A DNA stretch of 64,000 nt from Klebsiella sp. BIGb0407. Lineage in GTDB: Bacteria; Pseudomonadota; Gammaproteobacteria; Enterobacterales; Enterobacteriaceae. The notes beneath the pieces are model-generated. The model saw only the letters and a program-made list of their open reading frames with translations, was not told the origin of the DNA and did no database searches. This document shows, in pieces, positions 28,374 to 37,712 of the stretch. Both the position numbers and the translations under genes were made by a program. Location: contig NZ_JANUEQ010000009.1 of assembly GCF_024807845.1 (NCBI RefSeq), forward strand, positions 160,856 to 224,855. The letters run 5' to 3'. How positions within the stretch are numbered: the first letter of the stretch is position 1; every line of letters starts with the position of its first letter.

Positions 28374-29189
28374 CTACGCTCGTGAGAGAGCCCAGTTAAC
28401 GGCAACAGCAACACCATGTTGATTATTATCGCTGGAGACAAAAGTCGCCGCTTTTTTCAGGCGTTCCACAGCATTTCCCATGGCAATTTTAATACCTGCA
28501 ATATTAAACATTGGCAAATCATTATGCTGGTCGCCAATCGCAATAATATCCTGCTCGGAAAGATTGAGACGTTTCTTAATAAAGGCTACCGCATGGCCTT
28601 TATCAATTCCTACTGGCTGAATATCAATATAGTTTTCGCCGGTAGCCATGCTACTAAAACCGGCTGGCATATCTTCAGACAGACTCTGTTGATATTGTAA
28701 GATACTCTCTTTATCGCCACAGACAGTAATTTTACAAATATCAGAGGCTTGATAGATTTCCGCCTGGGTCGATTGCTGTAAAGGTAAACCAAATACTTCT
28801 GCTTCATATTCAGTAAAAGAGGAAAGCGGTTTATGAGCCGGGTAGATAAGCTCAGTGGCAGTAAAAAAGTGGTGAGGGTACTTATACAGACCGACAGCGC
28901 TATTAATATCTCGCATATCCATACTGTTCATAAGCCCTTCAAACAAAATGGTATTCTCTACAGTGTCAAATACCTGACTACCATTAAAGCCAGCCACATA
29001 ACGCACCAGAGAGAGCACTTGCTGCTGTTCCAGTAGTTTCAATAATGACACCAGCGGGCGGGCAGAACACACAATAATCTGACCGCCGCTATGGTTAATA
29101 AAATCAGCCAGTGACTGGCGATTTTCCTCGCTGATCTGCCCTGCTGAATTGAGCAGTGTCCCGTCCATATCTATAGCTAATAATTTCAT
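28374..29189 (-). CDS. HAD-superfamily Cof-type sugar-phosphate phosphatase
   Basis: 271 aa from ATG 29189 (MKLLAIDMDGTLLNS); an upstream ATG at 29246 would add 19 residues before the catalytic motif and is not preferred. Motif I is DMDGT, Cof signature region IVCSARP, motif III/IV GDQHNDLPMFNIAG...AMGNA. Type IIB cap. Probably dephosphorylates a sugar phosphate or related metabolite. It follows the PTS IIC-like gene on the same strand by 182 bp, so it may act on that transporter's product. Confidence 0.88.
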   Translation of the reverse strand: MKLLAIDMDGTLLNSAGQISEENRQSLADFINHSGGQIIVCSARPLVSLLKLLEQQQVLSLVRYVAGFNGSQVFDTVENTILFEGLMNSMDMRDINSAVGLYKYPHHFFTATELIYPAHKPLSSFTEYEAEVFGLPLQQSTQAEIYQASDICKITVCGDKESILQYQQSLSEDMPAGFSSMATGENYIDIQPVGIDKGHAVAFIKKRLNLSEQDIIAIGDQHNDLPMFNIAGIKIAMGNAVERLKKAATFVSSDNNQHGVAVAVNWALSRA

Positions 29190-29327
29190 GGTATTGATTT
29201 CCAATCGGGGGAATATCCCCACTAAGAGAGTAAAATAACCGTACAAATTTTATGACTGTAACTGAAATTCAAATATCGGGAGTATTATTCGTAATCAGAA
29301 TAATATTAACGCAGATTGCAGAGATAG

Positions 29328-29351
29328 CGAAGCTGACTATTGTCAGCTTCG
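29328..29351. terminator. Hairpin between PTS-like and phosphatase genes
   Basis: CGAAGCTGAC, TATT loop, GTCAGCTTCG: a perfect 10-bp stem. On the minus strand no U-tract follows, so it may be an attenuator or mRNA stabiliser. Confidence 0.5.
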
Positions 29352-29371
29352 TATTTTAATAACATAACTTA

Positions 29372-30970
29372 TTATTTTACAGATTCAGCAACTGCCGCAG
29401 GCTGTTCTTGCTTCACGATAGCTTTAAATCTGTTGGCCACCAGGGTGGTAATACAGGTCAGTACCATCACGACAGTCATGATAATCGCCATATACATCGT
29501 TTCATTGGACATAAAGGGTGAGACAAAAGCCGGAACGTAAGCAATACCCATGACGTTAAAATAGCCCAGCATCATGCCTCCCAGCCCTGAGAACAGAATG
29601 GCCGCCATAAATACCACTTTATTGGCAAACATAAACGGATAAGCAGACTCAACAAAGGTACCAAAACCGAGGTTAATCAGCAGCCCTGGCGTCGCAACGG
29701 CAGCTTCACTTTTATCACGCGGAGCAATGACATTGGCGAGGTTAATACCTGCGGCAACCATCACCAGTCCGACCATATCGACCGCCCCCAGGAAGCTGAC
29801 GCCGGTTTTTTCCATCTCCAGCAGTACCAGTGGCAGAATAACGGCATGATAGACACCCGCCAGAATAGCTGGCCAGATAACCAGTCCTGCCAGCAGACCT
29901 GCAAGAATCGGGCTATACGCCAGGGTAGCAGCCAGAGCGTCTTTGATATAATCCCCGACGATTAACGCCAGCGGGCTGAGCAGATAAAACATAATTAAAC
30001 CCGCGGCCAGACCCGATATTCCTCCGGCAACAATATTGACTGTGGTGGTCGGAAAGCGCCAGCTCAGACAGAGTTCAAACAAATAACGGACAAAGATACC
30101 CGCCAGTAAACCACCGACAATCCCGCCAATAACGCCGCCTTCAACGGAGAGCACCCCAGCAATAATTCCGGAGACTATCGAGACTTCATCTAACTCAGAA
30201 ACCTGTTTTGCAGCCAGCACAGCGACCAGTACCGGTAGTGCTTTAAGCATAATTTCAAAGACATCTTTGAGTTTTTCAAACCCGGGAATATGGCTGGCAG
30301 CCAGTACTATCGCCATGGCAATAAAACCCGGTAAAGCAGGGATCATAATGCCGCGGATATTACAGCGCTGCATCAGGCTCTTATTTGAGCGCTGGCTACC
30401 CGACATATCTCCGGACAGATTAGGCCGATATTTAATGCCCCAGTGCTTCGCCAGTGAGGCAACAAAAGAAACAGCACGGGTTCGGTTCGTGGTGCCTGTT
30501 GTTCCTGAGGTTGCAATCACTTTTGCGCCAGAAGCGGCTATCAGCGCCATTGATGTCCCGCCGGTACCGACTACGGGTAACTGGGTTTCGGCTGCTGCTT
30601 TAAAGACTTGCTGGTTAGCATTGACGGGGTCGGCACTCATCACGATTAAACCATCAATATTGCCATCACGGATTTCTTTAGCAATACGAGCATCGATCTC
30701 TTTAGCCGCGTCATTGACAGCCGACAGCGCCCCCTCAAAGGTACGTTTTGGTGCTGTTCCATTACCGTCCGGCAGACTATAAAGGCTGGCAGGCGTCGTC
30801 AGTTTTACGCCGTCCATGGAGGCTCTCGCAGCAATAAATTGTACCGCCGCTACCTCAAAACCTGCGGCATCACACTGAACATAAATTTCTGCCAGTAATT
30901 TTTCTGGAAAGGATCCGCCGAGATTATAAAGATTCCCTCCACTGCTCCCGATAATGGCAATTTTTTTCAT
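29372..30970 (-). CDS. PTS EIIC-like membrane transporter with N-terminal cytosolic domain
   Basis: 532 aa in two parts. Residues 1 to about 200 are soluble with a nucleotide-binding-like start (KKIAIIGSSGGNLYNLGG) and alpha/beta character; I do not recognise this domain. Residues about 208-520 are highly hydrophobic, with repeated glycine-rich helices (GIIAGVLSVEGGVIGGIVGGLLAG) resembling the PTS_EIIC_2 family. No EIIA or EIIB gene or domain is nearby, so phosphoenolpyruvate coupling is uncertain. The neighbouring Cof phosphatase suggests sugar-phosphate handling. Accessory insertion between uvrA and tyrB. Confidence 0.65.
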   Translation of the reverse strand: MKKIAIIGSSGGNLYNLGGSFPEKLLAEIYVQCDAAGFEVAAVQFIAARASMDGVKLTTPASLYSLPDGNGTAPKRTFEGALSAVNDAAKEIDARIAKEIRDGNIDGLIVMSADPVNANQQVFKAAAETQLPVVGTGGTSMALIAASGAKVIATSGTTGTTNRTRAVSFVASLAKHWGIKYRPNLSGDMSGSQRSNKSLMQRCNIRGIMIPALPGFIAMAIVLAASHIPGFEKLKDVFEIMLKALPVLVAVLAAKQVSELDEVSIVSGIIAGVLSVEGGVIGGIVGGLLAGIFVRYLFELCLSWRFPTTTVNIVAGGISGLAAGLIMFYLLSPLALIVGDYIKDALAATLAYSPILAGLLAGLVIWPAILAGVYHAVILPLVLLEMEKTGVSFLGAVDMVGLVMVAAGINLANVIAPRDKSEAAVATPGLLINLGFGTFVESAYPFMFANKVVFMAAILFSGLGGMMLGYFNVMGIAYVPAFVSPFMSNETMYMAIIMTVVMVLTCITTLVANRFKAIVKQEQPAAVAESVK

Positions 30971-31219
30971 ATCGTTCTCTTAGATAAGATGTTCTTTTGA
31001 GCAGGTCTTTATTTTGTAAAGGCATGAAAATCAGACAAAAAAAACCGACAAAAAGACATTAATTGTATGGATAAATTAAAATGAGTAACGAGGATATAAC
31101 ACGATGATTAAATAAGGGAATCAGTTATTAATAATCATTAACAATGCCAGGACAACATCATTAACACTAATGCTGGCTGATAAATAAAGGTAAATAATTG
31201 CAGATGTTAGTCAGAGATA

Positions 31220-31253
31220 ATAAGCCCTTGTTACTACAGTAATAAGAGCTTAT
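31220..31253. terminator. Hairpin downstream of tyrB
   Basis: ATAAGCCCTTGTTAC with GTAATAAGAGCTTAT: 15-bp arms with one mismatch and a TACA loop. On the minus strand it is followed by TATTATC, giving a weak U-tract. The rest of 30971-31262 shows no gene. Confidence 0.6.
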
Positions 31254-31262
31254 CCGTCACGC

Positions 31263-32456
31263 TTACATTACCGCAGCAAATGCCTGTGCCACGCGCTGTA
31301 CATTATTGTGATTAAGTCCCGCAACGCACATACGACCGCTGGCAATCAGATAGACGCCAAACTCTTCACGTAGTCTGTCTACCTGTGCGGCGCTTAATCC
31401 GGTATAGCTGAACATACCGCGCTGTTGCAGCAGGTAATCGAAGTTACGATCGGGGATTTCTGCTTTCAGTACTTCAACCAGTACCTGACGCATTTCCAGA
31501 ATACGCACACGCATCTGCTCGACTTCAGCCAGCCAGCTGGTAGTCAGTTGCTCGTCATTGAGTACGGTTGCCACAACTTGTGCACCAAAGTTTGGTGGAC
31601 TTGAGTAATTACGACGTACCGCCGCTTTCAGTTGCCCGAGAACACGCGCTGCTGCATCGGTATCATCACAGACCACAGATAAACCGCCAACACGCTCACC
31701 GTACAAAGAGAATATTTTAGAAAATGAGTTGCTGACCAAGGCCGGCAAGCCAGCATCTGCGATAGCCCGTATCGCATAGGCATCTTGTTCCATACCCGCA
31801 CCGAATCCCTGATAGGCAATATCAAGGAAAGGAATCACATTGCGCGCTTTCAGAACCTCAATCACCGCATCCCACTGACTGTTAGTCAGGTCAGCACCGG
31901 TCGGGTTATGGCAGCAAGGGTGCAGCAAGACAATACTTTGCTCTGGTAAGCTACTCAGCGTTTCCAGCAGGGCATCGAAACGAACGCCACGGCTCTCATC
32001 ATCAAACCACGGATAAGTATTTACGGTAAAACCGGCTCCGGAGAAAATCGCGATATGGTTTTCCCAGGTCGGGTCGCTAACCCAGACTTGTGAATCAGGG
32101 AAATAGGTTTTCAGAAAGTCAGCGCCCACTTTCAAGGCACCCGAACCGCCCAGAGTCTGAATGGTCGCGATACGACCTTCACGTAAAGCCTGGCTATCGG
32201 TGCCAAATAATAACGGAGCAATGGCTGAACGATAGCCGCTTAAACCTTCCATCGGCAGATAAAGAGAAGCCCCGTGAGGTGCGGCATTGAGTTTTTCTTC
32301 AGCGCTCGCAACAGCCTGAAGCTGAGGAATAGTCCCCTGGGCGTCGTAATAGAGACCAATGCTCAGGTTTACCTTGTCCGAACGCGGGTCCACTTTGAAA
32401 CGTTCCATCAACGACAGGATGGGGTCGCCTGCATAGGCGTCAACTTTTTGAAACAC
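31263..32456 (-). CDS. tyrB: Aromatic-amino-acid aminotransferase
   Basis: 397 aa from GTG 32456 (then [19 protein letters not shown]), the E. coli length. AGGAG lies 10 nt upstream. An in-frame ATG at 32495 would add 13 residues across a hairpin and is not preferred. Class-I PLP aminotransferase with [17 protein letters not shown], its lysine being the Schiff base. It transaminates tyrosine, phenylalanine and leucine precursors. A perfect 12-bp inverted repeat borders the SD. Confidence 0.95.
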   Translation of the reverse strand: MFQKVDAYAGDPILSLMERFKVDPRSDKVNLSIGLYYDAQGTIPQLQAVASAEEKLNAAPHGASLYLPMEGLSGYRSAIAPLLFGTDSQALREGRIATIQTLGGSGALKVGADFLKTYFPDSQVWVSDPTWENHIAIFSGAGFTVNTYPWFDDESRGVRFDALLETLSSLPEQSIVLLHPCCHNPTGADLTNSQWDAVIEVLKARNVIPFLDIAYQGFGAGMEQDAYAIRAIADAGLPALVSNSFSKIFSLYGERVGGLSVVCDDTDAAARVLGQLKAAVRRNYSSPPNFGAQVVATVLNDEQLTTSWLAEVEQMRVRILEMRQVLVEVLKAEIPDRNFDYLLQQRGMFSYTGLSAAQVDRLREEFGVYLIASGRMCVAGLNHNNVQRVAQAFAAVM

Positions 32457-32468
32457 TTTGGGGTTCTC

Positions 32469-32505
32469 CTGGTTTACAGTCGTGTGCATCACCACTGTAA
32501 ACCAG
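32469..32505. promoter_or_regulatory. 12-bp perfect inverted repeat in the alr-tyrB gap, next to the tyrB SD
   Basis: CTGGTTTACAGT (32469-32480) and ACTGTAAACCAG (32494-32505) with a 13-nt spacer. On the minus strand the second arm ends CCAG, running into the tyrB SD (AGGAG), so a hairpin could affect initiation. The TTTACA/TGTAAA halves resemble TyrR half-sites, but in the opposite order from the consensus box. Confidence 0.6.
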
Positions 32506-32515
32506 GCGGGGACAA

Positions 32516-33595
32516 TCAGTCCAGATACTCCATCACCGCTCGTGATGTCAGTCTTGTGACAAGTTCGTAAGCACTCACCTTGGTGATTTCAGCAATACGT
32601 TCGACGGGTAAGTTATCTCCCCACATCACCACGCTATCACCGGGCTTATCCGAAGATTCTGGCCCTAAATCAACGGAAATCATATCCATTGAGACACGAC
32701 CGACAATAGGGACTTCACGCCCGTTCACCAGCACAGGGGTACCCGAAGGTGCACAACGAGGATAGCCATCACCGTATCCCATGGCCACCACGCCAAGACA
32801 GGTATCGCGTTCTGCAGTCCAGGTACCGCCGTAGCCCACAGGTTCACCTTTTTTATGCTCACGAACAGCAATCAGGTTAGAACGCAGAGTCATCACCGGC
32901 TGGAACCCGAGCTCATCAGCCCAGGGCTTATTTTCCAGCGGCGAGATGCCATAGAGAATAATGCCCGGACGTATCCAGTCGAAATGAGATTCAGGCCAGA
33001 AGAGAATGCCATTGGAAGCAGCAATCGATAGCTTTCCAGGCTTATTCGCAGTGAAATGGTTAAAAACAGACATCTGGCCTGAGGTAGCATCGGATTCCAG
33101 TTCATCAGCCCGGGCAAAATGGCTCATGATATTCACCGGCTGGCAGACATTTTTACACTGCGTGAGGCGCTGATAAAAAGCCTCAGCCTCTTCAGGCCTG
33201 ACACCCAGGCGATGCATACCCGTATCAAGCTTCATCCAGACCGTAACGGGCTGTTTCAGCGTTGCCTGTTCCAGGGCTTCGAGCTGCTGAATACTGTGAA
33301 TCGCAGTATGAAAATTTTGAGAGGCAATAGTGGGTAAATCATCAGGCTTAAAAAATCCTTCCAGCAACAGGATGGGTTTAGTGATTCCCCCAGCTCGCAG
33401 ACGCAATGCCTCTTCAAAACGTGCCACACCGAAAGCATCGGCGCCAGTAAGCGTCAGAGCACTTTCCAGTAAACCATGCCCATAAGCATTGGCTTTTACG
33501 ACGGCAACGATATTGCTCGTGGGTGCCAGTTCACGTAAACGCTGTAAATTGTGTCGCAAAGCGCGGCGATTAACCACAACAGTGGCCGATTTCAT
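32516..33595 (-). CDS. alr: Alanine racemase
   Basis: 359 aa from ATG 33595 ([25 protein letters not shown]), identical in length to E. coli Alr; AGGAAGGG precedes it. An upstream ATG (33637) is rejected. The PLP lysine is in [11 protein letters not shown] (Lys34), and the second base Tyr lies in [10 protein letters not shown]. It makes D-alanine for peptidoglycan. Same strand as dnaB, 77 bp downstream, and as tyrB. Confidence 0.97.
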   Translation of the reverse strand: MKSATVVVNRRALRHNLQRLRELAPTSNIVAVVKANAYGHGLLESALTLTGADAFGVARFEEALRLRAGGITKPILLLEGFFKPDDLPTIASQNFHTAIHSIQQLEALEQATLKQPVTVWMKLDTGMHRLGVRPEEAEAFYQRLTQCKNVCQPVNIMSHFARADELESDATSGQMSVFNHFTANKPGKLSIAASNGILFWPESHFDWIRPGIILYGISPLENKPWADELGFQPVMTLRSNLIAVREHKKGEPVGYGGTWTAERDTCLGVVAMGYGDGYPRCAPSGTPVLVNGREVPIVGRVSMDMISVDLGPESSDKPGDSVVMWGDNLPVERIAEITKVSAYELVTRLTSRAVMEYLD

Positions 33596-33672
33596 ATCCC
33601 TTCCTTGCTTAAAATAGGTTAAACACCTCCCCGGCACAGGTCAGGCGATAACCTGTGCAAAGGGTCAGAAAA

Positions 33673-35079
33673 CTATTCTTCGTCGTATTGTGGCCCGGCA
33701 TAGTTATCAAATCGCGACCACTGACCGTTAAAGGTCAGACGTACCGAGCCGATAGGGCCGTTACGTTGCTTACCGATAATGATTTCCGCGATACCTTTCA
33801 GATCGCTGTTTTCGTGATACACCTCATCACGATAAATAAACATGATAAGGTCAGCATCCTGCTCAATCGAGCCAGATTCACGCAAATCTGAGTTTACCGG
33901 GCGTTTATCAGCACGTTGTTCCAGAGAGCGGTTAAGCTGGGAAAGAGCAACTACCGGAACCTGTAGTTCTTTGGCCAGCGCTTTAAGAGAGCGAGAGATT
34001 TCGGCAATTTCTAAGGTACGGTTATCAGACAGCGATGGAACACGCATTAATTGCAAGTAATCGATCATGATAAGGCTCAGCCCTTCGTGTTCACGATAAA
34101 CACGACGAGCACGCGAACGGACTTCCGTCGGGGTCAGACCCGAAGAGTCATCGATATACATATTGCGCTTTTCAAGCAAAATTCCCATGGTACTGGAGAT
34201 TCGTGCCCAGTCCTCGTCGTCCAGCTGGCCGGTACGAATACGTGTCTGATCGACGCGAGATAACGAGGCCAGCATACGCATCATCAACTGCTCACCGGGC
34301 ATTTCAAGACTGAAAATTAATACCGGCTTTTCCTGCAACATTGCCGCGTTTTCACACAGGTTCATCGCAAAGGTGGTTTTACCCATTGAAGGACGCGCGG
34401 CAACGATAATTAAGTCGGATCGTTGCAGACCTGCGGTTTTCTTATTCAGATCGTTATAACCCGTATCCACGCCAGTGACCCCGTCATGTGGCGTCTGATA
34501 AAGGGATTCGATCCGCGAAACGGTCGCCTCGAGGATCTGATCAATACTTTTCGGGCCTTCATCTTTATTGGCTCGATTTTCAGCTATCTGGAAAACGCGT
34601 GATTCAGCCAGATCTAACAGATCCTCACTGGTACGCCCTTGAGGATCATAACCGGCATCCGCTATTTCATTCGCTACGGCTATCATTTCACGGACAACGG
34701 CACGTTCACGCACAATATCGGCGTAGGCACCAATATTCGCCGCACTGGGTGTATTTTTTGATAGTTCTGCGAGATAGGCAAAGCCACCGACACTCTCAAG
34801 ATGCCCCTGGAGTTCAAGTGACTCAGACAGGGTAATCAGATCGATAGGTTTGCTCATTTCCAGCAAACGCTGCATTTCGGTGAAGATGGTGCGGTGCGGT
34901 CGACTGAAGAAATCGTTGCTGACAACGCGCTCAGCGACATTATCCCAGCGTTCGTTATCCAGCATTAAACCACCCAACACCGATTGCTCTGCCTCAAGCG
35001 AGTGTGGCGGCATTTTCAGGCCTTCGACCTGATGGTCGCGAGGAGCAGAAGGTTTGTTGAAGGGTTTTTTTACTGCCAT
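33673..35079 (-). CDS. dnaB: Replicative DNA helicase
   Basis: 468 aa from ATG 35079 (MAVKKPFNKPSAPRDHQVEGLKMPPH), matching the E. coli start; the ATG at 35166 would overlap qorA and is not used. N-terminal DnaB domain (HSLEAEQSVLGGLMLDNERW), then a RecA-like ATPase with AARPSMGKTTFA Walker A and LIMIDYLQLM Walker B. It is the hexameric helicase at the replication fork. Divergent from qorA with an 80-bp gap. Confidence 0.97.
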   Translation of the reverse strand: MAVKKPFNKPSAPRDHQVEGLKMPPHSLEAEQSVLGGLMLDNERWDNVAERVVSNDFFSRPHRTIFTEMQRLLEMSKPIDLITLSESLELQGHLESVGGFAYLAELSKNTPSAANIGAYADIVRERAVVREMIAVANEIADAGYDPQGRTSEDLLDLAESRVFQIAENRANKDEGPKSIDQILEATVSRIESLYQTPHDGVTGVDTGYNDLNKKTAGLQRSDLIIVAARPSMGKTTFAMNLCENAAMLQEKPVLIFSLEMPGEQLMMRMLASLSRVDQTRIRTGQLDDEDWARISSTMGILLEKRNMYIDDSSGLTPTEVRSRARRVYREHEGLSLIMIDYLQLMRVPSLSDNRTLEIAEISRSLKALAKELQVPVVALSQLNRSLEQRADKRPVNSDLRESGSIEQDADLIMFIYRDEVYHENSDLKGIAEIIIGKQRNGPIGSVRLTFNGQWSRFDNYAGPQYDEE

Positions 35080-35159
35080 AGTGAGGGGGTTACCAGGTTC
35101 ATAGTATAAGGGTTGAAAGTATAACCCAGTCTCCATCCTCGAAGACACAAGGAGTTTCC

Positions 35160-36143
35160 ATGGCAAAGCGTATTCAGTTTACTCAGCATGGCGGGCCAGA
35201 GGTACTACAGACGGTCGAGTTTACACCTAATCCCCCTGCTGATAATGAGATTCAGGTAGAGAATAAAGCTATTGGTATCAATTACATTGATACTTATATT
35301 CGCAGCGGATTGTATCCACCTCCGTCACTCCCCAGTGGCCTTGGTACCGAGGCTGCCGGTATCGTCAGCAAAATCGGCCGCAATGTTACGCATTTAGCCG
35401 TCGGCGATCGGGTTGTCTACGCTCAGTCTGGTTTAGGCGCTTATAGCACAGTACATAATGTGCCTGCTGCTAAAGCGGCAAAGCTGCCAGATGCTATTTC
35501 TTTCGAACAAGCCGCGGCCTCTTTCCTGAAAGGGTTAACCGTTTACTATTTGCTGCGTAAAACTTACAACATTAAGGCTAATGAAACTTTTCTGTTCCAT
35601 GCCGCGGCGGGTGGTGTGGGGCTGATAGCCTGTCAGTGGGCGAAGGCGCTGGGTGCAAAACTGATTGGTACTGTCGGTTCTGCTGAAAAAGCGGAACGCG
35701 CAAAACTCGCCGGAGCATGGCAGACCATTAATTACCGTGATGAAAATATTGCCGAGCGCCTTCAGCAGTTAAATGATGGTAAGAAGGTCGCAGTAGTGTA
35801 TGACTCAGTGGGTAAAGATACCTGGGAGGCATCGCTGGACTGCTTACAACCCCGCGGATTAATGGTCAGTTTTGGTAACTCATCCGGCCCGGTCTCTGGG
35901 GTTAATTTAGGCATTTTGAATCAGAAGGGTTCGCTGTATGCCACACGCCCTTCCCTGAATGGGTATATCACCACTCAGGAAGAGCTTAGCGAAGCGAGTA
36001 ATGAGCTATTTTCTTTGATTATCAGCGGCAAAATTAATGTCGATGTTGCCAGAAACCAGATGTTTGCTTTAGATGATGCGGTTCTGGCTCATCAGACTCT
36101 GGAAAGCCGTTCAACGCAAGGTTCCAGTCTGTTAATTCCGTAG
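35160..36143 (+). CDS. qorA: NADPH:quinone oxidoreductase
   Basis: 327 aa, zeta-crystallin/Qor type of the medium-chain dehydrogenases without zinc. Starts MAKRIQFTQHGGPEVLQ. NADPH-binding motif is HAAAGGVGLIACQWAKALGAK (AxxGxxG). One-electron reduction of quinones in the cytoplasm. SD AAGGAG lies before ATG. A terminator follows. Confidence 0.95.
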   Translation: MAKRIQFTQHGGPEVLQTVEFTPNPPADNEIQVENKAIGINYIDTYIRSGLYPPPSLPSGLGTEAAGIVSKIGRNVTHLAVGDRVVYAQSGLGAYSTVHNVPAAKAAKLPDAISFEQAAASFLKGLTVYYLLRKTYNIKANETFLFHAAAGGVGLIACQWAKALGAKLIGTVGSAEKAERAKLAGAWQTINYRDENIAERLQQLNDGKKVAVVYDSVGKDTWEASLDCLQPRGLMVSFGNSSGPVSGVNLGILNQKGSLYATRPSLNGYITTQEELSEASNELFSLIISGKINVDVARNQMFALDDAVLAHQTLESRSTQGSSLLIP

Positions 36144-36167
36144 ATTAATTTTTAAATACAAAGAATT

Positions 36168-36199
36168 AGGGCTTCCCATAGGAAGCCCTTTCTTTTTTT
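36168..36199 (+). terminator. Terminator of qorA
   Basis: AGGGCTTCC-CATA-GGAAGCCCT followed by TTCTTTTTTT. Confidence 0.93.
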
Positions 36200-36357
36200 A
36201 TTTCGTACTGTATGTAGGGTACAGCGCGATAAATGGGTTAAGCGCTACGGATAGTGTCAGATTTTGAATCTAATTAAAATGCGGTCATTAGGAATAAACA
36301 CAAGCTTGTGATCTGCCCCTCAGTCCCGCAGTCATTCTGACCATTTTTGCTTAAAAA

Positions 36358-37395
36358 TTATCGTCTGTTCTCAACTAATGACAGAGCCTGTTCGACAACA
36401 CTCACCCCTGCTCCAGCCTTATGCGCATTTTCGCTTAAATAGCGACGCCATTGACGCGCCCCAGGGATCCCCTGAAACAGTCCCAGCATATGACGAGTAA
36501 CATGGCCCAGGTAAGTCCCTTTTGTCAGTTCGTGTTCGATATAAGGATACATCGCACGTACCACCGCAAACGGACAAGGTTCTGGCTCCGTCGAACCGAA
36601 GATTTCACGATCCACTTTAGTCAGTAAACCCGGGTTCTGGTAAGCTTCGCGACCAACCATTACACCATCAAGATGCTGCAAATGTGTTTGAGCTTCTTCG
36701 AGGGTTTTAATGCCGCCGTTAATAGATAAAGTCAGTTGCGGGAAATCACGCTTTAACTGATAAACACGTGGATAGTCCAGCGGCGGGATTTCACGGTTTT
36801 CTTTTGGGCTGAGTCCGGATAACCAAGCTTTTCGGGCGTGAATAATAAACTCGTTACACTCCCCTTTTCCGGACACGGTTTCAATAAAATCACACAGGAA
36901 GGCATAACTGTCCTGGTCATCAATACCAATACGGGTTTTCACCGTTACCGGAATAGAAACCACATCACGCATTGCTTTGATACAATCAGCCACCAGTTGG
37001 GCATCACCCATCAGGCAAGCACCAAAACGGCCATTCTGGACGCGATCGGAAGGACAACCTACATTGAGGTTAATTTCATCATAGCCCCGAGCCTCAGCAA
37101 GCCTTGCACATTCCGCCAGGGCCTGAGGATCGCTACCACCTAGCTGTAAAGCTACCGGATGCTCTTCTTCACTGTAGGCAAGATAATCGCCCTTCCCGTG
37201 AATAATCGCCCCTGTAGTGACCATTTCGGTATACAGCAAGGTATGACGTGACAGCTTGCGTAAAAAATAACGGCAGTGGCGGTCAGTCCAGTCGAGCATG
37301 GGGGCTACAGAAAACCTTCCTGCTCTGTTTTGCATTGAATTTACAGCTATATCAGCATTGTTGCTGATATTGATGATTTCTTTATTTTGGTGCAT
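36358..37395 (-). CDS. dusA: tRNA-dihydrouridine(20/20a) synthase
   Basis: 345 aa from ATG 37395 ([13 protein letters not shown]), the exact E. coli length. The reading frame stays open to 37488 but those extra 31 codons look hydrophobic and non-homologous. FMN enzyme with [19 protein letters not shown] and [20 protein letters not shown] containing the catalytic Cys, plus VKTRIGIDD. Reduces uridines 20/20a of the tRNA D-loop. The dusA 5' region is a known island insertion site, and foreign-looking DNA lies upstream here. Confidence 0.96.
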   Translation of the reverse strand: MHQNKEIINISNNADIAVNSMQNRAGRFSVAPMLDWTDRHCRYFLRKLSRHTLLYTEMVTTGAIIHGKGDYLAYSEEEHPVALQLGGSDPQALAECARLAEARGYDEINLNVGCPSDRVQNGRFGACLMGDAQLVADCIKAMRDVVSIPVTVKTRIGIDDQDSYAFLCDFIETVSGKGECNEFIIHARKAWLSGLSPKENREIPPLDYPRVYQLKRDFPQLTLSINGGIKTLEEAQTHLQHLDGVMVGREAYQNPGLLTKVDREIFGSTEPEPCPFAVVRAMYPYIEHELTKGTYLGHVTRHMLGLFQGIPGARQWRRYLSENAHKAGAGVSVVEQALSLVENRR

Positions 37396-37712
37396 TTTGG
37401 CTCGTTCTGTACTTTTTTCGCTTTCACAGGACACCATCAAGGACACCACTAACACGATGTACACAATGATATACTGGAACGCGAGCATTCAAATCATGAC
37501 CTACTATAACATATTCAATTACCCCAAGTTGATGGGGTTGATTAACAACACCAAACGCGTTTGCCCGGTATATGATGAATCGGGCAAACGACTGGCAGGA
37601 TTTTGTGTTTTTCGACTATAACTTGCCTGTCTTCGCTGTGGGCTTGAACATAACAGAAACAGGCAATTACAGGGTTTAGATTACAAACTTATTCTCTATT
37701 TATTAACAGATA
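37396..37712. other. 317-bp dusA-upstream spacer with possible integration scar
   Basis: Contains AGGACACCA twice in 12-bp register (37428-37436, 37440-37448) and a 10-bp inverted repeat CGTTTGCCCG / CGGGCAAACG (37558-37567, 37581-37590). The repeats recall arm-type sites of tyrosine integrases, but no integrase gene remains. No convincing gene; a 41-codon frame at 37496-37621 has no good ribosome-binding site. Confidence 0.4.

Noticed and set aside
35080..35166. 29-residue N-terminal extension of DnaB
   Set aside because: Would overlap divergent qorA and is not homologous; MAVKKPFNK aligns with known DnaB starts.
37396..37488. Lipoprotein-like 31-residue N-terminal extension of DusA
   Set aside because: ATG 37395 gives exactly the family length; the extension is hydrophobic, non-homologous and probably junction DNA.
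37496..37621. 41-codon plus-strand frame upstream of dusA (ends VCPVYDESGKRLAGFCVFRL)
   Set aside because: No good ribosome-binding site, no recognised family, and its codons coincide with a 10-bp inverted repeat.
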